DNA from: Flavobacteriaceae bacterium CG2_30_34_30 | GTDB lineage: Bacteria; Bacteroidota; Bacteroidia; Flavobacteriales; Flavobacteriaceae | DNA: 35,500 bases | Assembly: GCA_001873105.1 (NCBI GenBank) | Contig: MNYN01000057.1 | Span: 1-35,500 of the forward strand | Direction of reading: 5' to 3' | Shown: piece by piece, positions 1 through 9,307 of the stretch | How positions within the stretch are numbered: position 1 is the stretch's first letter | Layout of the letters: each line of letters begins with the position of its first letter | Translations under genes and position numbers: made by a program | Notes under the pieces: model-generated | The model's input: the letters and a program-made list of their open reading frames with translations, nothing else | What the model was told of the DNA's origin: nothing | The model's database searches: none

Positions 1-186
1 AATTTCTAGATAAATTTCCTGCGCAAAAAAAGAATTACAAAAAGTAACACCTATATTAATGAGTAAAAAAAGGAAATAATGCGTTCTCAAATAGAATGAA
101 TAAGGGTATAAATGTAACGCAATACAATCTTTTTTCTTGTCTTATGGAAAATAAAAAAAGAATATGTAAAAATTAATTCTTTTAGA
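1..186. other. AT-rich region upstream of the rpsL promoter, no gene seen
   Basis: I see no convincing reading frame, tRNA or repeat here. The bases are A/T-dominated with several short A-runs, as expected for an intergenic region before a strongly expressed operon. The preceding gene must lie outside the window. Confidence 0.6.
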
Positions 187-217
187 TTTGAATAATTGAG
201 ATTTATTTTTACCTTTG
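187..217 (+). promoter_or_regulatory. Bacteroidetes-type promoter of the rpsL operon
   Basis: A -33 element TTTG (187-190) is followed by exactly 19 bases and then the -7 element TACCTTTG (210-217). This matches the published Bacteroidetes housekeeping consensus TTTG-N19-TAnnTTTG perfectly. Transcription should start near 221-225, giving a leader of about 50 bases before rpsL. It is the best promoter in the window and plausibly drives the ribosomal operon. Confidence 0.85.
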
Positions 218-271
218 CCCACCCTTAAAAGAGGGGATATTATATTTAAATTATTGTAACAAGTATTTTAT

Positions 272-646
272 ATGCCAACAATTTCACAATTAGTACGAAT
301 AGGAAGAACCAAAATAACCAAGAAGAGTAAATCGGCTGCTTTAGATTCGTGTCCTCAAAGAAGAGGGGTTTGTACTCGTGTATATACAACTACTCCAAAG
401 AAACCAAACTCTGCAATGCGTAAAGTAGCAAGGGTAAGGTTAACCAATGGAAAGGAAGTAAACGCATACATCCCAGGAGAGGGTCACAATTTACAAGAGC
501 ACTCGATAGTATTGGTTAGAGGTGGAAGGGTAAAGGATTTGCCGGGAGTTAGATACCACATCGTTCGTGGAGCCTTGGACACCGCTGGTGTTGCAGGTAG
601 AACGCAAAGAAGATCTAAATACGGCGCAAAACGCCCTAAAAAGTAA
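272..646 (+). CDS. rpsL: 30S ribosomal protein S12 (uS12)
   Basis: S12 sits at the decoding centre of the 30S subunit and controls translational accuracy. The 124-residue length is normal. The universal loop PKKPNSAMR is at residues 42-50 and the second decoding loop, [11 protein letters not shown], begins at 86. K43 and K88, the lysines altered in streptomycin-resistant or restrictive mutants, are both wild-type, so the sequence predicts a streptomycin-sensitive S12. It is first in the operon, about 50 bases after a consensus promoter. The ATG at 272 follows an A/T-rich leader with no Shine-Dalgarno sequence, as usual in Bacteroidetes. Confidence 0.98.
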   Translation: MPTISQLVRIGRTKITKKSKSAALDSCPQRRGVCTRVYTTTPKKPNSAMRKVARVRLTNGKEVNAYIPGEGHNLQEHSIVLVRGGRVKDLPGVRYHIVRGALDTAGVAGRTQRRSKYGAKRPKK

Positions 647-670
647 AAACCGTTTTACGTTAGTAGGAGG

Positions 671-692
671 TTGTTAGGTTTGAATCTAACAA
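671..692 (+). promoter_or_regulatory. Hairpin in the rpsL-rpsG intercistronic region
   Basis: A perfect 7-bp inverted repeat, TTGTTAG (671-677) and CTAACAA (686-692), encloses an 8-base loop in the 84-base spacer before rpsG. No T-tract follows, so it is not an intrinsic terminator. In E. coli, S7 binds the rpsL-rpsG intercistronic mRNA to repress its own translation. This hairpin lies at the equivalent place; an equivalent function is inference only. Confidence 0.45.
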
Positions 693-730
693 ACACTTTA
701 TAACCAAAACAAAAACTTAACAAGGAAGAC

Positions 731-1207
731 ATGAGAAAAAAACAGGCTAAAAAAAGACCTCTTTTACCGGATCCAAAATTTAATGACCAGTTAGTAACTA
801 GGTTTGTTAACATGATGATGTATGATGGTAAAAAATCAGTCGCTTTTAAAATTTTCTACGATGCAATTGACATTGTAGAAGAAAAGAAACAAGACGATGA
901 AAAATCAGCTTTAGAAACTTGGAAAGATGCATTATCTAATGTAATGCCTCACGTTGAAGTAAGAAGCCGAAGAGTAGGTGGTGCTACATTTCAAATCCCA
1001 AACCAAATTCGTCCGGACAGAAAAATTTCCACCGCCATGCGATGGTTAATTTCTTATTCCAGAAAAAGAAACGAAAAATCTATGGCGCAACGATTAGCCG
1101 CAGAAGTACTTGCTGCTGCTAAAGAAGAAGGTGCTGCGGTTAAAAAACGTATGGATACGCATAAAATGGCAGAAGCTAATAAAGCATTCTCTCACTTTAG
1201 ATTCTAA
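731..1207 (+). CDS. rpsG: 30S ribosomal protein S7 (uS7)
   Basis: S7 is a primary 16S rRNA-binding protein that nucleates assembly of the 30S head and contacts the E-site tRNA. The 158 residues match the bacterial family. The basic N-terminus (MRKKQAKKR), the conserved GGATFQIP-like segment and the TAMRWLI segment are present. It lies between rpsL and fusA as in classical str operons. The 84-base gap from rpsL is unusually wide for this operon and holds a hairpin that could be an S7 regulatory target. Confidence 0.98.
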   Translation: MRKKQAKKRPLLPDPKFNDQLVTRFVNMMMYDGKKSVAFKIFYDAIDIVEEKKQDDEKSALETWKDALSNVMPHVEVRSRRVGGATFQIPNQIRPDRKISTAMRWLISYSRKRNEKSMAQRLAAEVLAAAKEEGAAVKKRMDTHKMAEANKAFSHFRF

Positions 1208-1216
1208 AAAATTATA

Positions 1217-3346
1217 ATGGGACAAAGAGATTTAAAATATACAAGAAACATTGGAATTGCTGCACATATTGATGCCGGTAAAACGACAACAACCGAGCGC
1301 ATTCTTTTTTATACAGGTGTAAGCCACAAAATTGGTGAAGTACATGATGGAGCTGCCACTATGGACTGGATGGAGCAAGAGCAAGAACGTGGTATTACCA
1401 TTACCTCTGCCGCTACAACCTGTAACTGGAAGTTTCCACTTGAAAACGCAGAGCCTACCCCTGAAACTAAATCCTATCACTTTAATATTATTGACACTCC
1501 CGGTCACGTTGATTTTACCGTAGAAGTAAATCGTTCTTTACGTGTCCTTGATGGATTGGTTTTTCTTTTTAGCGCCGTAGATGGTGTGGAGCCACAATCA
1601 GAAACTAACTGGAGACTTGCTGATAATTACAAAGTTCCAAGAATGGGTTTTGTAAATAAAATGGATCGCCAAGGCTCTAATTTCTTGATGGTTTGTAAAC
1701 AAGTTAAAGAAATGCTTGGCTCTAATGCAGTGCCAATTGTGCTGCCTATCGGTGATGAAATTGATTTCAGCGGAATTGTTGACCTTGTAAAGAATCGTGC
1801 TATAATCTGGCATGACGAAACCCAAGGAGCAACCTTTGATGAAATTCCAATTCCTGAAGAAATGAAGGAAGAGGTTGCTGAATACAGAGCAAAACTTATA
1901 GAAGCAGTTGCCGAATATGATGATACGCTAATGGAGAAATTCTTCGTAGATGAAAATTCCATTTCTGAAGATGAAGTTCATGCTGCTTTACGTGCCGCTG
2001 TTATGGATATGAGTATCATTCCTATGATTTGTGGTTCTTCCTTTAAAAATAAAGGAGTGCAATTTCTTTTAGATGCAGTTTGTCGCTACTTGCCTTCTCC
2101 TATGGATAAAGAAGCAATTGTCGGGATCAATCCGGACACTGATAAAGAAGAAAGAAGAAAACCGGATGTAAAAGAACCCTTTGCTGCATTAGCATTTAAA
2201 ATTGCAACCGATCCCTTTGTAGGTCGTTTAGCATTTTTCCGTGTGTATTCCGGCAGATTAGATGCAGGTTCTTATGTGTTGAACAACCGTTCAGGTAATA
2301 AGGAACGTATTTCAAGAATATACCAAATGCACGCCAATAAACAAAATGCCATCGATTTTATTGAAGCAGGAGATATTGGAGCTGCAGTAGGATTTAAAGA
2401 TATAAAAACAGGAGATACCTTATCTGCTGAAAAACACCCTATCGTTTTAGAAAGTATGGTTTTCCCAGATCCTGTAATAGGAATCGCAATAGAACCAAAA
2501 ACGAAAGTTGATGTGGATAAATTAGGAATGGCGTTGTCTAAACTTGCCGAAGAAGATCCAACATTTACCGTTAGAACTGACGAAGCATCCGGACAAACTA
2601 TTATTTCCGGAATGGGCGAGCTTCACTTAGATATTATCGTGGATAGATTACGTCGCGAGTTTAAAGTAGAAGTAAACCAAGGAGAGCCACAAGTAGAATA
2701 TAAAGAAGCTATTACAAAATCGGCTAATCATAGAGAAGTTTATAAAAAACAATCAGGTGGTCGTGGTAAATTTGCGGATATAGTATTTACAATGGAACCT
2801 GCGGAAGAAGGAAAAGTTGGTTTAGAATTTGTAAATGTTATCAAAGGTGGTAATGTGCCTAAGGAATATGTTCCAGCTATTGAAAAAGGATTTAAAGAAG
2901 CCATGAAAAATGGTCCTCTTGCCGGATTTGAAATGGATAGTATGAAAATAACCCTTAAGGATGGATCTTTTCACCCTGTGGATTCCGATTCATTATCCTT
3001 TGAACTTGCTGCAAAAATGGGTTACAAAGCCGCTGCTAAAGCTGCAGGTTCTGTAATTCTTGAACCTATTATGAAAATAGAAGTTATCACTCCAGAAGAA
3101 AATATGGGGGATATTGTTGGAGATCTTAACCGTCGTCGTGGTCAAGTAAGCGACATGGGCGATCGTGCAGGAGCTAAAACCATCAAAGCAACCGTTCCAT
3201 TATCTGAAATGTTTGGATATGTAACTACGTTAAGAACTTTATCTTCAGGAAGAGCAACCTCTACAATGGAATTTTCACATTATGCGGAAACACCTTCTAA
3301 TATATCTGAAGAAGTAATTAAAAAAACAAAAGGAGCTAACGCTTAA
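1217..3346 (+). CDS. fusA: Elongation factor G
   Basis: EF-G is the GTPase that drives ribosomal translocation and, with RRF, ribosome recycling. At 709 residues it is a full-length bacterial EF-G. The G1 P-loop AHIDAGKTT is at residues 16-24, followed by the switch II motif DTPGHVDF and the NKMD guanine-specificity motif. The conserved C-terminal domains IV and V run to the end (for example [13 protein letters not shown] and [12 protein letters not shown]). It is 9 bases after rpsG and 11 before rpsJ, so clearly co-transcribed. tuf does not follow it, in contrast to the E. coli str operon. Confidence 0.98.
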   Translation: MGQRDLKYTRNIGIAAHIDAGKTTTTERILFYTGVSHKIGEVHDGAATMDWMEQEQERGITITSAATTCNWKFPLENAEPTPETKSYHFNIIDTPGHVDFTVEVNRSLRVLDGLVFLFSAVDGVEPQSETNWRLADNYKVPRMGFVNKMDRQGSNFLMVCKQVKEMLGSNAVPIVLPIGDEIDFSGIVDLVKNRAIIWHDETQGATFDEIPIPEEMKEEVAEYRAKLIEAVAEYDDTLMEKFFVDENSISEDEVHAALRAAVMDMSIIPMICGSSFKNKGVQFLLDAVCRYLPSPMDKEAIVGINPDTDKEERRKPDVKEPFAALAFKIATDPFVGRLAFFRVYSGRLDAGSYVLNNRSGNKERISRIYQMHANKQNAIDFIEAGDIGAAVGFKDIKTGDTLSAEKHPIVLESMVFPDPVIGIAIEPKTKVDVDKLGMALSKLAEEDPTFTVRTDEASGQTIISGMGELHLDIIVDRLRREFKVEVNQGEPQVEYKEAITKSANHREVYKKQSGGRGKFADIVFTMEPAEEGKVGLEFVNVIKGGNVPKEYVPAIEKGFKEAMKNGPLAGFEMDSMKITLKDGSFHPVDSDSLSFELAAKMGYKAAAKAAGSVILEPIMKIEVITPEENMGDIVGDLNRRRGQVSDMGDRAGAKTIKATVPLSEMFGYVTTLRTLSSGRATSTMEFSHYAETPSNISEEVIKKTKGANA

Positions 3347-3357
3347 TTTTAACAGAG

Positions 3358-3663
3358 ATGAGTCAGAAAATAAGAATAAAACTTAAATCTTACGATTACA
3401 ATTTGGTGGACAAATCTGCTGAAAAAATCGTAAAAACAGTAAAGAGTACAGGAGCCATAGTAACAGGACCAATCCCGTTACCAACCAATAAAAAAATCTT
3501 TACCGTATTGCGTTCTCCACACGTAAACAAGAAATCTAGAGAACAATTTCAATTGAGTTCTTACAAAAGATTGCTTGATATTTACAGCTCTTCTTCAAAA
3601 ACCATTGATGCTTTAATGAAATTAGAGTTACCAAGTGGAGTAGAAGTTGAAATTAAAGTGTGA
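3358..3663 (+). CDS. rpsJ: 30S ribosomal protein S10 (uS10, NusE)
   Basis: S10 is a 30S head protein that also acts as NusE in transcription antitermination complexes. The 101-residue length is normal. The signature [13 protein letters not shown] is near residue 58, and the preceding GPIPLPT segment is the family's conserved loop. It follows fusA after 11 bases. The 219-base gap after it, with an intrinsic-terminator-like hairpin, separates it from the rest of the S10 operon. That is notable because S10 itself participates in antitermination. Confidence 0.98.
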   Translation: MSQKIRIKLKSYDYNLVDKSAEKIVKTVKSTGAIVTGPIPLPTNKKIFTVLRSPHVNKKSREQFQLSSYKRLLDIYSSSSKTIDALMKLELPSGVEVEIKV

Positions 3664-3675
3664 TAAATAATTATT

Positions 3676-3758
3676 GATTGAATATTAACGATTAACGATT
3701 GAAGATTTAAATAAATAGAAATCTTACATCAGAAATTATAAATCCCTAATATTCAATC
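3676..3758 (+). repeat. Nested inverted repeats in the rpsJ-rplC spacer
   Basis: A perfect 12-bp inverted repeat, GATTGAATATTA (3676-3687) and TAATATTCAATC (3747-3758), encloses a second perfect 7-bp one, AAGATTT (3702-3708) and AAATCTT (3719-3725). Short reiterations of ATTAACG/ATTGA lie in the left arm. The RNA could form a long two-part hairpin ahead of the terminator at 3805. The word content resembles the infA-rpmJ spacer. Whether this is a regulatory leader or a dispersed intergenic repeat cannot be decided from one window. Confidence 0.6.
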
Positions 3759-3804
3759 CCACATGTCCGGAGCTGCGAGCGAAGGAAAAACGGAAAAATA
3801 CATT

Positions 3805-3837
3805 CAGGGTTGAAAGTATTTTGACCCTGTTTTTTTT
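3805..3837 (+). terminator. Intrinsic terminator/attenuator between rpsJ and rplC
   Basis: CAGGGT (3805-3810) pairs with ACCCTG (3824-3829); the intervening 13 bases can extend the stem with A-U and G-U pairs. A run of eight T (3830-3837) follows directly. This is a textbook factor-independent terminator, but rplC begins only 46 bases later on the same strand with no consensus promoter visible between. It could be an attenuator within the operon or the true end of an rpsL-rpsJ transcript. Confidence 0.75.
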
Positions 3838-3882
3838 AAATAAATTGAATAAAAACGAGTATTAATTAATAATTAAATAAAT

Positions 3883-4494
3883 ATGTCTGGGTTAATTGGA
3901 AGAAAAGTAGGCATGACCAGCATCTTTGACGAGAAAGGAAAAAACATTCCTTGTACCGTAATTGAAGCAGGACCATGCGTAGTTACCCAAGTCAGAACCA
4001 AAGAGGTTGACGGGTATAAGGCTCTTCAACTTGGTTTCGATGACAAAAAGACTGTAAATAAAGCCGCTGAAGGGCACGCAAAAAAAGCAGGAACCGTTGC
4101 AAAACGGAAAGTCGTAGAATTCCAAGGATTTGAAGAAAATTTTAAATTAGGTGATACCATCACTGTAGATCAATTTATCGAAGGAGAATTTGTGGATATT
4201 TCCGGAATCTCCAAAGGAAAAGGATTTCAAGGGGTTGTAAAACGACACGGGTTTGCCGGAGTAGGCCAAGCCACTCACGGTCAACATAACCGTTTAAGAG
4301 CGCCGGGTTCTATTGGAGCTGCATCTTATCCAGCACGAGTATTCAAAGGAATGCGAATGGCAGGTAGAATGGGTGGTGATAAAGTTAAAGTTGAAAATTT
4401 AAGAGTTTTAAAGGTAGTTCCAGAAAAGAACTTACTTGTGGTAAAAGGATGTGTTCCAGGCCATAAAAACGCTTATGTAATTATTCAGAAATAA
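3883..4494 (+). CDS. rplC: 50S ribosomal protein L3 (uL3)
   Basis: L3 is an early-assembling 23S-binding protein whose loop reaches the peptidyl transferase centre. The 203 residues are normal for the phylum. The N-terminal [10 protein letters not shown], the [15 protein letters not shown] segment and the [13 protein letters not shown] loop are recognisable. The stretch aligning with E. coli Gln150, the residue methylated by PrmB, reads [11 protein letters not shown], so no glutamine is present there. The stop codon overlaps the rplD start by one base (TAATG), suggesting coupled translation. Upstream lies the structured rpsJ-rplC spacer. Confidence 0.98.
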   Translation: MSGLIGRKVGMTSIFDEKGKNIPCTVIEAGPCVVTQVRTKEVDGYKALQLGFDDKKTVNKAAEGHAKKAGTVAKRKVVEFQGFEENFKLGDTITVDQFIEGEFVDISGISKGKGFQGVVKRHGFAGVGQATHGQHNRLRAPGSIGAASYPARVFKGMRMAGRMGGDKVKVENLRVLKVVPEKNLLVVKGCVPGHKNAYVIIQK

Positions 4495-5123
4495 TGAAAG
4501 TAGCGGTATTAGATATTAACGGAAAAGAAACAGGTAGAGAGGTAACCCTTTCTAACGATGTTTTTGCAATAGAGCCTAACAATCATGCTGTTTATTTAGA
4601 TGTAAAGCAATACTTGGCTAACCAAAGACAAGGAACGCACAAATCTAAAGAAAGAGCAGAAATTAAAGGTAGTACAAGAAAAATCAAAAAACAAAAGGGA
4701 ACAGGTACTGCACGTGCTGGTAACATTAAAAACCCTTTGTTTAAAGGTGGAGGTAGAGTATTTGGTCCAAGACCAAGAAGCTATTCTTTCAAACTTAATA
4801 AAAGCTTAAAACGTTTAGCTAGAAAATCGGCATTAACGATGAAAGCAAATGACAAAGCTATTTATGTACTAGAAGATTTTCAATTTGACACTCCAAGAAC
4901 GAAGAATTTTACCAGTCTTTTAAAGACGTTAGGTTTAGAAAACAAAAAATCTTTGTTTGTGTTGGGAGAGTTAAATAATAATGTATATTTGTCCTCGCGC
5001 AATTTAAAAGGCACCGAAGTCTTAATTAATTCAGAATTAAGCACTTACAAAATTTTAAATGCAAATAGCCTAGTGCTATTAGAAGGTTCTTTGGAAGGAA
5101 TTGAATCAAACTTAAGTAAATAG
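4494..5123 (+). CDS. rplD: 50S ribosomal protein L4 (uL4)
   Basis: L4 lines the peptide exit tunnel and in E. coli represses the S10 operon. The 209-residue length is normal. The long basic loop GSTRKIKKQKGTGTARAG, followed by FKGGGRVFGPRPRSY, is the diagnostic tunnel-wall extension. Translation starts at an ATG overlapping the rplC stop. L4 autoregulation through an S10 leader is established for E. coli; the structured RNA just upstream of rplC would be the obvious place to look for an equivalent here, but nothing in the sequence proves it. Confidence 0.97.
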   Translation: MKVAVLDINGKETGREVTLSNDVFAIEPNNHAVYLDVKQYLANQRQGTHKSKERAEIKGSTRKIKKQKGTGTARAGNIKNPLFKGGGRVFGPRPRSYSFKLNKSLKRLARKSALTMKANDKAIYVLEDFQFDTPRTKNFTSLLKTLGLENKKSLFVLGELNNNVYLSSRNLKGTEVLINSELSTYKILNANSLVLLEGSLEGIESNLSK

Positions 5124-5128
5124 AAACC

Positions 5129-5419
5129 ATGAATATCTTAATAAAACCTATAATTACAGAAAAGGCTACTAGAGACGCTGAAGACAAAAATCGTTATGGC
5201 TTTGTGGTTGATAGTAAGGCGAATAAGATTGAAATTAAAGGAGCTATTGAAGCTGCTTTTGGAGTTTCTGTTACTAAAGTTCGCACATTAAATGTCCGCC
5301 CCGACAGAAAAACTCGTTTCACAAAAACGGGAGTCGTAACTGGTAAAACAAGTGCTTATAAAAAAGCAATTGTACAGGTAGCGGAAGGTGATACCATCGA
5401 TTTTTATAACAACATCTAG
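5129..5419 (+). CDS. rplW: 50S ribosomal protein L23 (uL23)
   Basis: L23 sits at the tunnel exit and docks trigger factor, SRP and the Sec translocon. The 96 residues match the short bacterial form. The N-terminal IKPIITEKA and the basic loop VRPDRKTRFTKTG are diagnostic. It lies 5 bases after rplD and 13 before rplB in the normal S10 order. Confidence 0.97.
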   Translation: MNILIKPIITEKATRDAEDKNRYGFVVDSKANKIEIKGAIEAAFGVSVTKVRTLNVRPDRKTRFTKTGVVTGKTSAYKKAIVQVAEGDTIDFYNNI

Positions 5420-5432
5420 AAATTAGACAAAA

Positions 5433-6257
5433 ATGTCAGTAAGAAAATTAAAACCTATCACCCCAGGTCAGCGTTTTAGAGTAGTAAATGGTTTTGACGC
5501 CATTACTACTGATAAGCCGGAAAAAAGCTTGCTTGTTCCGAAAAAGAGATCAGGAGGTAGAAACAGTCAAGGAAAAATGACCATCCGTCAAGTAGGTGGA
5601 GGTCATAAACAAAAGTATCGTATTATAGATTTTAAAAGAAACAAAGAGGGAATTCCCGCAACTGTTCAATCTATTGAGTACGATCCAAACAGAACCGCTT
5701 TTATAGCATTGCTTAATTACCAAGACGGTGAAAAGCGTTATATCATAGCACAAAATGGATTACAAGTAGGTCAAAACCTTTTATCCGGTGCTGATGTAGC
5801 ACCAGAAATAGGAAACTGTATGCCTCTTTCCATTATTCCATTAGGAACTATTATTTCTTGTATAGAGCTTCGCCCCGGTCAAGGAGCAGTTATGGCACGT
5901 AGTGCTGGTGCATTTGCACAGCTTATGGCAAGAGACGGGAAATTTGCAACAGTAAAACTTCCATCAGGTGAAACAAGATTAATTCTTGTTACGTGTATGG
6001 CAACTATTGGAGCTGTTTCAAACAGTGACCATCAATTACTTGTTTCTGGAAAAGCCGGTAGAAGTAGATGGTTAGGTAGAAGACCACGCACAAGACCGGT
6101 AGCGATGAACCCTGTTGATCACCCAATGGGTGGTGGAGAAGGTCGAGCCTCAGGAGGACATCCACGTTCTAGAAAAGGTTTACCTGCTAAAGGTTACAGA
6201 ACCCGTTCAAAAACAAAAGCGAGTAATAAATATATTGTAGAACGTAGAAAGAAATAA
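5433..6257 (+). CDS. rplB: 50S ribosomal protein L2 (uL2)
   Basis: L2 is a primary 23S-binding protein needed for peptidyl transferase activity and subunit association. The 274-residue length is typical. The glycine- and basic-rich C-terminus contains [18 protein letters not shown], including the conserved histidine linked to peptidyl transfer, and a KGYRTRSK tail. The N-terminal [17 protein letters not shown] segment is also family-specific. It is tightly placed between rplW and rpsS. Confidence 0.98.
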   Translation: MSVRKLKPITPGQRFRVVNGFDAITTDKPEKSLLVPKKRSGGRNSQGKMTIRQVGGGHKQKYRIIDFKRNKEGIPATVQSIEYDPNRTAFIALLNYQDGEKRYIIAQNGLQVGQNLLSGADVAPEIGNCMPLSIIPLGTIISCIELRPGQGAVMARSAGAFAQLMARDGKFATVKLPSGETRLILVTCMATIGAVSNSDHQLLVSGKAGRSRWLGRRPRTRPVAMNPVDHPMGGGEGRASGGHPRSRKGLPAKGYRTRSKTKASNKYIVERRKK

Positions 6258-6263
6258 AAAAAT

Positions 6264-6542
6264 ATGGCACGTTCATTAAAAAAAGGACCTTACGTTCACT
6301 ATAAATTAGAAAAGAAAGTTCAACTTAACGTAGAATCAAACAAGAAAAGCGTGATCAAAACTTGGTCAAGAGCCTCTATGATTACTCCAGATTTCGTTGG
6401 GCAAACCATAGCAGTGCACAACGGACGACAATTTGTTCCGGTATATGTAACTGAAAATATGGTAGGACATAAACTAGGCGAATTTTCACCTACACGATCT
6501 TTTAGAGGTCATGCCGGTGCAAAAAACAAAGGAAAAAAATAA
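6264..6542 (+). CDS. rpsS: 30S ribosomal protein S19 (uS19)
   Basis: S19 is a 30S head protein that pairs with S13 near the A-site finger. It has 92 residues, with the N-terminal [11 protein letters not shown], the internal [10 protein letters not shown] and the [23 protein letters not shown] block (about 51-73), all diagnostic. It starts 6 bases after rplB and ends 6 before rplV. Confidence 0.98.
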   Translation: MARSLKKGPYVHYKLEKKVQLNVESNKKSVIKTWSRASMITPDFVGQTIAVHNGRQFVPVYVTENMVGHKLGEFSPTRSFRGHAGAKNKGKK

Positions 6543-6548
6543 TAAGCT

Positions 6549-6962
6549 ATGGGAGTTCGTAAAAAAGAAAGAGCAGAGCAAATGAAAGAAGCTAAGAAAA
6601 CTATAGCTTTTGCAAAGTTGAATAACTGCCCAACGTCACCAAGAAAAATGCGCCTTATGGCAGATTTAGTACGTGGTGAAAAAGTAAATAAAGCGCTTAG
6701 TATTTTGAAGTTCAGCTCAAAAGAATCTTCACGAAGACTAGAAAAACTTTTGTTGTCTGCCATTGCAAACTGGCAAGCAAAAAATGAAGATGCAAGCATT
6801 GAAGATGCCGATCTTTTTGTAAAAGAAATTCGTGTTGACGGTGGAGCCATGTTGAAAAGACTTCGTACTGCACCACAAGGTCGCGCACACAGAATTAGAA
6901 AACGCTCAAACCATGTAACACTGGTTTTAGGAGCTAATGATAACACACAAAGCAATTCATAA
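6549..6962 (+). CDS. rplV: 50S ribosomal protein L22 (uL22)
   Basis: L22 forms part of the nascent-peptide tunnel constriction. At 137 residues it is longer than the roughly 110-residue E. coli protein; the extra length is mostly a charged N-terminal extension ([17 protein letters not shown]) before the conserved [20 protein letters not shown]. The C-terminal [17 protein letters not shown] contains the tunnel beta-hairpin region. Its stop codon overlaps the rpsC start by one base. Confidence 0.97.
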   Translation: MGVRKKERAEQMKEAKKTIAFAKLNNCPTSPRKMRLMADLVRGEKVNKALSILKFSSKESSRRLEKLLLSAIANWQAKNEDASIEDADLFVKEIRVDGGAMLKRLRTAPQGRAHRIRKRSNHVTLVLGANDNTQSNS

Positions 6963-7690
6963 TGGGACAGAAGACAAATCCAATCGGAAATCGCCTAGGA
7001 ATAATCAGAGGATGGGAATCTAACTGGTACGGAGGCAACGACTACGGTGATAAACTTGCCGAAGACGACAAGATTAGAAAATATGTTCACGCTCGTTTAG
7101 CAAAAGCTAGTGTGTCTAGAGTAATCATCGAAAGAACTCTTAAACTTGTAACCGTTACTATCACCACTGCAAGACCCGGAATTATCATCGGTAAAGCAGG
7201 CCAGGAGGTAGACAAGTTAAAAGAAGAACTTAAAAAGATTACAGGTAAAGAAGTACAGATCAATATCTTTGAAATTAAAAGACCTGAACTGGATGCCTTT
7301 TTAGTAGCAACAAGTATTGCTCGTCAAATTGAAAGTAGAATTTCTTACAGACGTGCTATTAAAATGGCAATTACTGCTGCTATGCGAATGAATGCAGAAG
7401 GAATTAAAGTTCAAATTTCAGGACGTTTGAATGGCGCCGAAATGGCTCGTTCCGAATCCTACAAAGATGGTCGTATTCCTTTATCCACTTTTAGAGCAGA
7501 CATAGACTATGCTTTAGTAGAATCGCACACTACCTATGGTAGATTGGGAGTTAAAGTATGGATTATGAAAGGTGAAGTGTTTGGTAAAAGAGAACTTTCT
7601 CCACTTGTTGGATTATCCAAGAAAGAAGGAAAAGGAGGTGACCGACCTGCAGCACCAAGAGGTGGTAACAAACCACGACGTAGAAAGTAA
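6962..7690 (+). CDS. rpsC: 30S ribosomal protein S3 (uS3)
   Basis: S3 is part of the mRNA entry channel with helicase function. The 242 residues include the N-terminal [13 protein letters not shown], a KH domain with [18 protein letters not shown] near residues 75-92, and the C-terminal block [15 protein letters not shown] basic glycine-rich tail (about 220-242) follows. It overlaps rplV by one base and precedes rplP by 18. Confidence 0.98.
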   Translation: MGQKTNPIGNRLGIIRGWESNWYGGNDYGDKLAEDDKIRKYVHARLAKASVSRVIIERTLKLVTVTITTARPGIIIGKAGQEVDKLKEELKKITGKEVQINIFEIKRPELDAFLVATSIARQIESRISYRRAIKMAITAAMRMNAEGIKVQISGRLNGAEMARSESYKDGRIPLSTFRADIDYALVESHTTYGRLGVKVWIMKGEVFGKRELSPLVGLSKKEGKGGDRPAAPRGGNKPRRRK

Positions 7691-7708
7691 TTTTTTAAAG
7701 AAAGAAAA

Positions 7709-8128
7709 ATGTTACAACCTAAAAGAACAAAATACCGTAAGCAACAAAAAGGACGTATGAAAGGTATTTCCCAACGAGGAAATCAACTTTCAAACGGAAC
7801 TTTTGGAATAAAATCGTTAGATTCTGATTTTTTAACTGCACGCCAAATAGAAGCTGCACGTATTGCAGCTACCCGATTTATGAAAAGAGAAGGCCAACTA
7901 TGGATAAAAATATTTCCAGATAAGCCAATCACCAAAAAACCTCTTGAAGTACGTATGGGTAAAGGAAAAGGTGCCGTTGAATATTGGGTAGCCATTGTAA
8001 AACCAGGAAGAATACTTTTTGAAGTTGCAGGAGTTCCTGCCGATGTTGCAAAAGAAGCAATGCGCCTTGCCGCACAAAAACTGCCGGTAAAAACGAAGTT
8101 TATAACCGCTAGAGATTTTCAAGCTTAA
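7709..8128 (+). CDS. rplP: 50S ribosomal protein L16 (uL16)
   Basis: L16 is a late-assembling protein near the A-site tRNA elbow. The 139-residue length is typical. The N-terminal [19 protein letters not shown] and the loop [12 protein letters not shown] (about 81-92) are diagnostic. rpmC follows after 12 bases. Confidence 0.98.
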   Translation: MLQPKRTKYRKQQKGRMKGISQRGNQLSNGTFGIKSLDSDFLTARQIEAARIAATRFMKREGQLWIKIFPDKPITKKPLEVRMGKGKGAVEYWVAIVKPGRILFEVAGVPADVAKEAMRLAAQKLPVKTKFITARDFQA

Positions 8129-8140
8129 CAATTCTATATT

Positions 8141-8332
8141 ATGAAACAAGCAGAAATAAATAAAGCAACTTTAGCTAAGTTACAAGAAAAACTTGTTGAG
8201 TCTAGAAAATCATATTCAGACTTAAAAATGGCACATGCCATTTCACCGTTGGAAAATCCAATTCAGCTGAGAGATCAAAGAAGAGCTATTGCTAGAATTG
8301 AGACAGAACTAACTAAAAGAGAAGTGCAATAA
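8141..8332 (+). CDS. rpmC: 50S ribosomal protein L29 (uL29)
   Basis: L29 is a small two-helix protein at the tunnel exit beside L23. The 63 residues have the expected helical, charged pattern and the conserved [20 protein letters not shown]-terminal half. The first half is divergent, as is common for L29. Position between rplP and rpsQ confirms the assignment. Confidence 0.95.
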   Translation: MKQAEINKATLAKLQEKLVESRKSYSDLKMAHAISPLENPIQLRDQRRAIARIETELTKREVQ

Positions 8333-8349
8333 TTGTACGAAGCTTAAAG

Positions 8350-8607
8350 ATGGAAAAAAGAAATTTAAGAAAAGAACGTGTAGGGGTAGTAACCAGCAAT
8401 AAAATGGAAAAATCTATTGTTGTTGCCGAAGTAAAAAAGGTAAAACACCCAATGTACGGAAAGTTCGTGTTAAAGACTAAAAAATACGTCGCACACGACG
8501 AGAAAAACGACTGCAACGAAGGAGATACTGTAAGAATCATGGAAACAAGACCCTTAAGTAAATCAAAATGTTGGAGACTAGTAGAAATTTTAGAAAGAGC
8601 TAAATAA
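8350..8607 (+). CDS. rpsQ: 30S ribosomal protein S17 (uS17)
   Basis: S17 is an OB-fold primary 16S-binding protein of the 30S body. It has 85 residues, including [16 protein letters not shown] near the N-terminus and [16 protein letters not shown] (about 59-74), the family's signature. The next gene, rplN, begins 2 bases after the stop. Confidence 0.97.
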   Translation: MEKRNLRKERVGVVTSNKMEKSIVVAEVKKVKHPMYGKFVLKTKKYVAHDEKNDCNEGDTVRIMETRPLSKSKCWRLVEILERAK

Positions 8608-8609
8608 TC

Positions 8610-8978
8610 ATGTTACAACAAGAATCAAGACTTAAAGTTGCAGACAACACGGGAGCAAAAGAAGTGCTCACCATCCGTGTTTTGGGAGGTACAAAAAAAC
8701 GGTACGCTTCCTTAGGAGACAAGATTGTAGTAACTGTGAAAGAAGCTACACCTAATGGAAATATTAAAAAAGGTGCAGTATCTACAGCAGTTGTTGTTCG
8801 TACCACTAAAGAGGTGAGAAGACCCGATGGTTCTTACATCCGCTTTGATGATAATGCTTGTGTTCTATTGAACCCTGCTGGAGAGATGAGAGGAACACGT
8901 GTTTTTGGCCCAGTTGCCAGAGAACTTCGTGATAAACAATTTATGAAAATTGTATCACTAGCACCCGAGGTGCTTTAA
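8610..8978 (+). CDS. rplN: 50S ribosomal protein L14 (uL14)
   Basis: L14 binds near the factor-binding site and forms intersubunit bridge B8; it is the target of the silencing factor RsfS. The 122-residue length is standard. The start [18 protein letters not shown] and the block [17 protein letters not shown] are highly conserved. It is the first gene of the spc-type segment. Confidence 0.98.
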   Translation: MLQQESRLKVADNTGAKEVLTIRVLGGTKKRYASLGDKIVVTVKEATPNGNIKKGAVSTAVVVRTTKEVRRPDGSYIRFDDNACVLLNPAGEMRGTRVFGPVARELRDKQFMKIVSLAPEVL

Positions 8979-8990
8979 TACGTATATAAG

Positions 8991-9305
8991 ATGACAAAGC
9001 TTAAAATTAAATCAGGAGATAACGTTACTGTAATTGCAGGAGACCATAAAGGTTCTGAAGGTAAAGTGATGAAAATTTTTCTTGACAAAAATAAAGCCAT
9101 AGTGGAAGGAATTAACATGGTGTCAAAGCATCAAAAACCTAATGCAAAAAGTCCGCAAGGAGGTATTGTTAAAAAGGAAGCTCCTATACACATCTCCAAC
9201 CTGTCTTTAATTGATGCAAAATCAAAAAAAGCAACAAGAGTTGGCTACAGAATGGAAGGCGACAAAAAAGTGCGTTTTTCTAAAAAATCTAATGAAGTAA
9301 TTTAG
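8991..9305 (+). CDS. rplX: 50S ribosomal protein L24 (uL24)
   Basis: L24 is one of two assembly-initiator proteins of the 50S subunit. It has 104 residues with an N-terminal KOW motif: [21 protein letters not shown], about 6-26, followed by the conserved [10 protein letters not shown]. It is 12 bases after rplN and 2 before rplE. Confidence 0.98.
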   Translation: MTKLKIKSGDNVTVIAGDHKGSEGKVMKIFLDKNKAIVEGINMVSKHQKPNAKSPQGGIVKKEAPIHISNLSLIDAKSKKATRVGYRMEGDKKVRFSKKSNEVI

Positions 9306-9307
9306 TT

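Noticed and set aside
666-670. GGAGG as a Shine-Dalgarno sequence for rpsG
   Set aside because: It is about 60 bases upstream of the start codon, far outside the working distance, and Bacteroidetes generally do not use Shine-Dalgarno pairing.
1232-1962. Reading frames opposite or out of frame with fusA
   Set aside because: They are shadows of a highly conserved gene in other frames, with no recognisable domain, leader or promoter. The same applies to the other antisense frames within rplC, rplV, rplP, secY, gltA, ClC, argS and the receptor gene.
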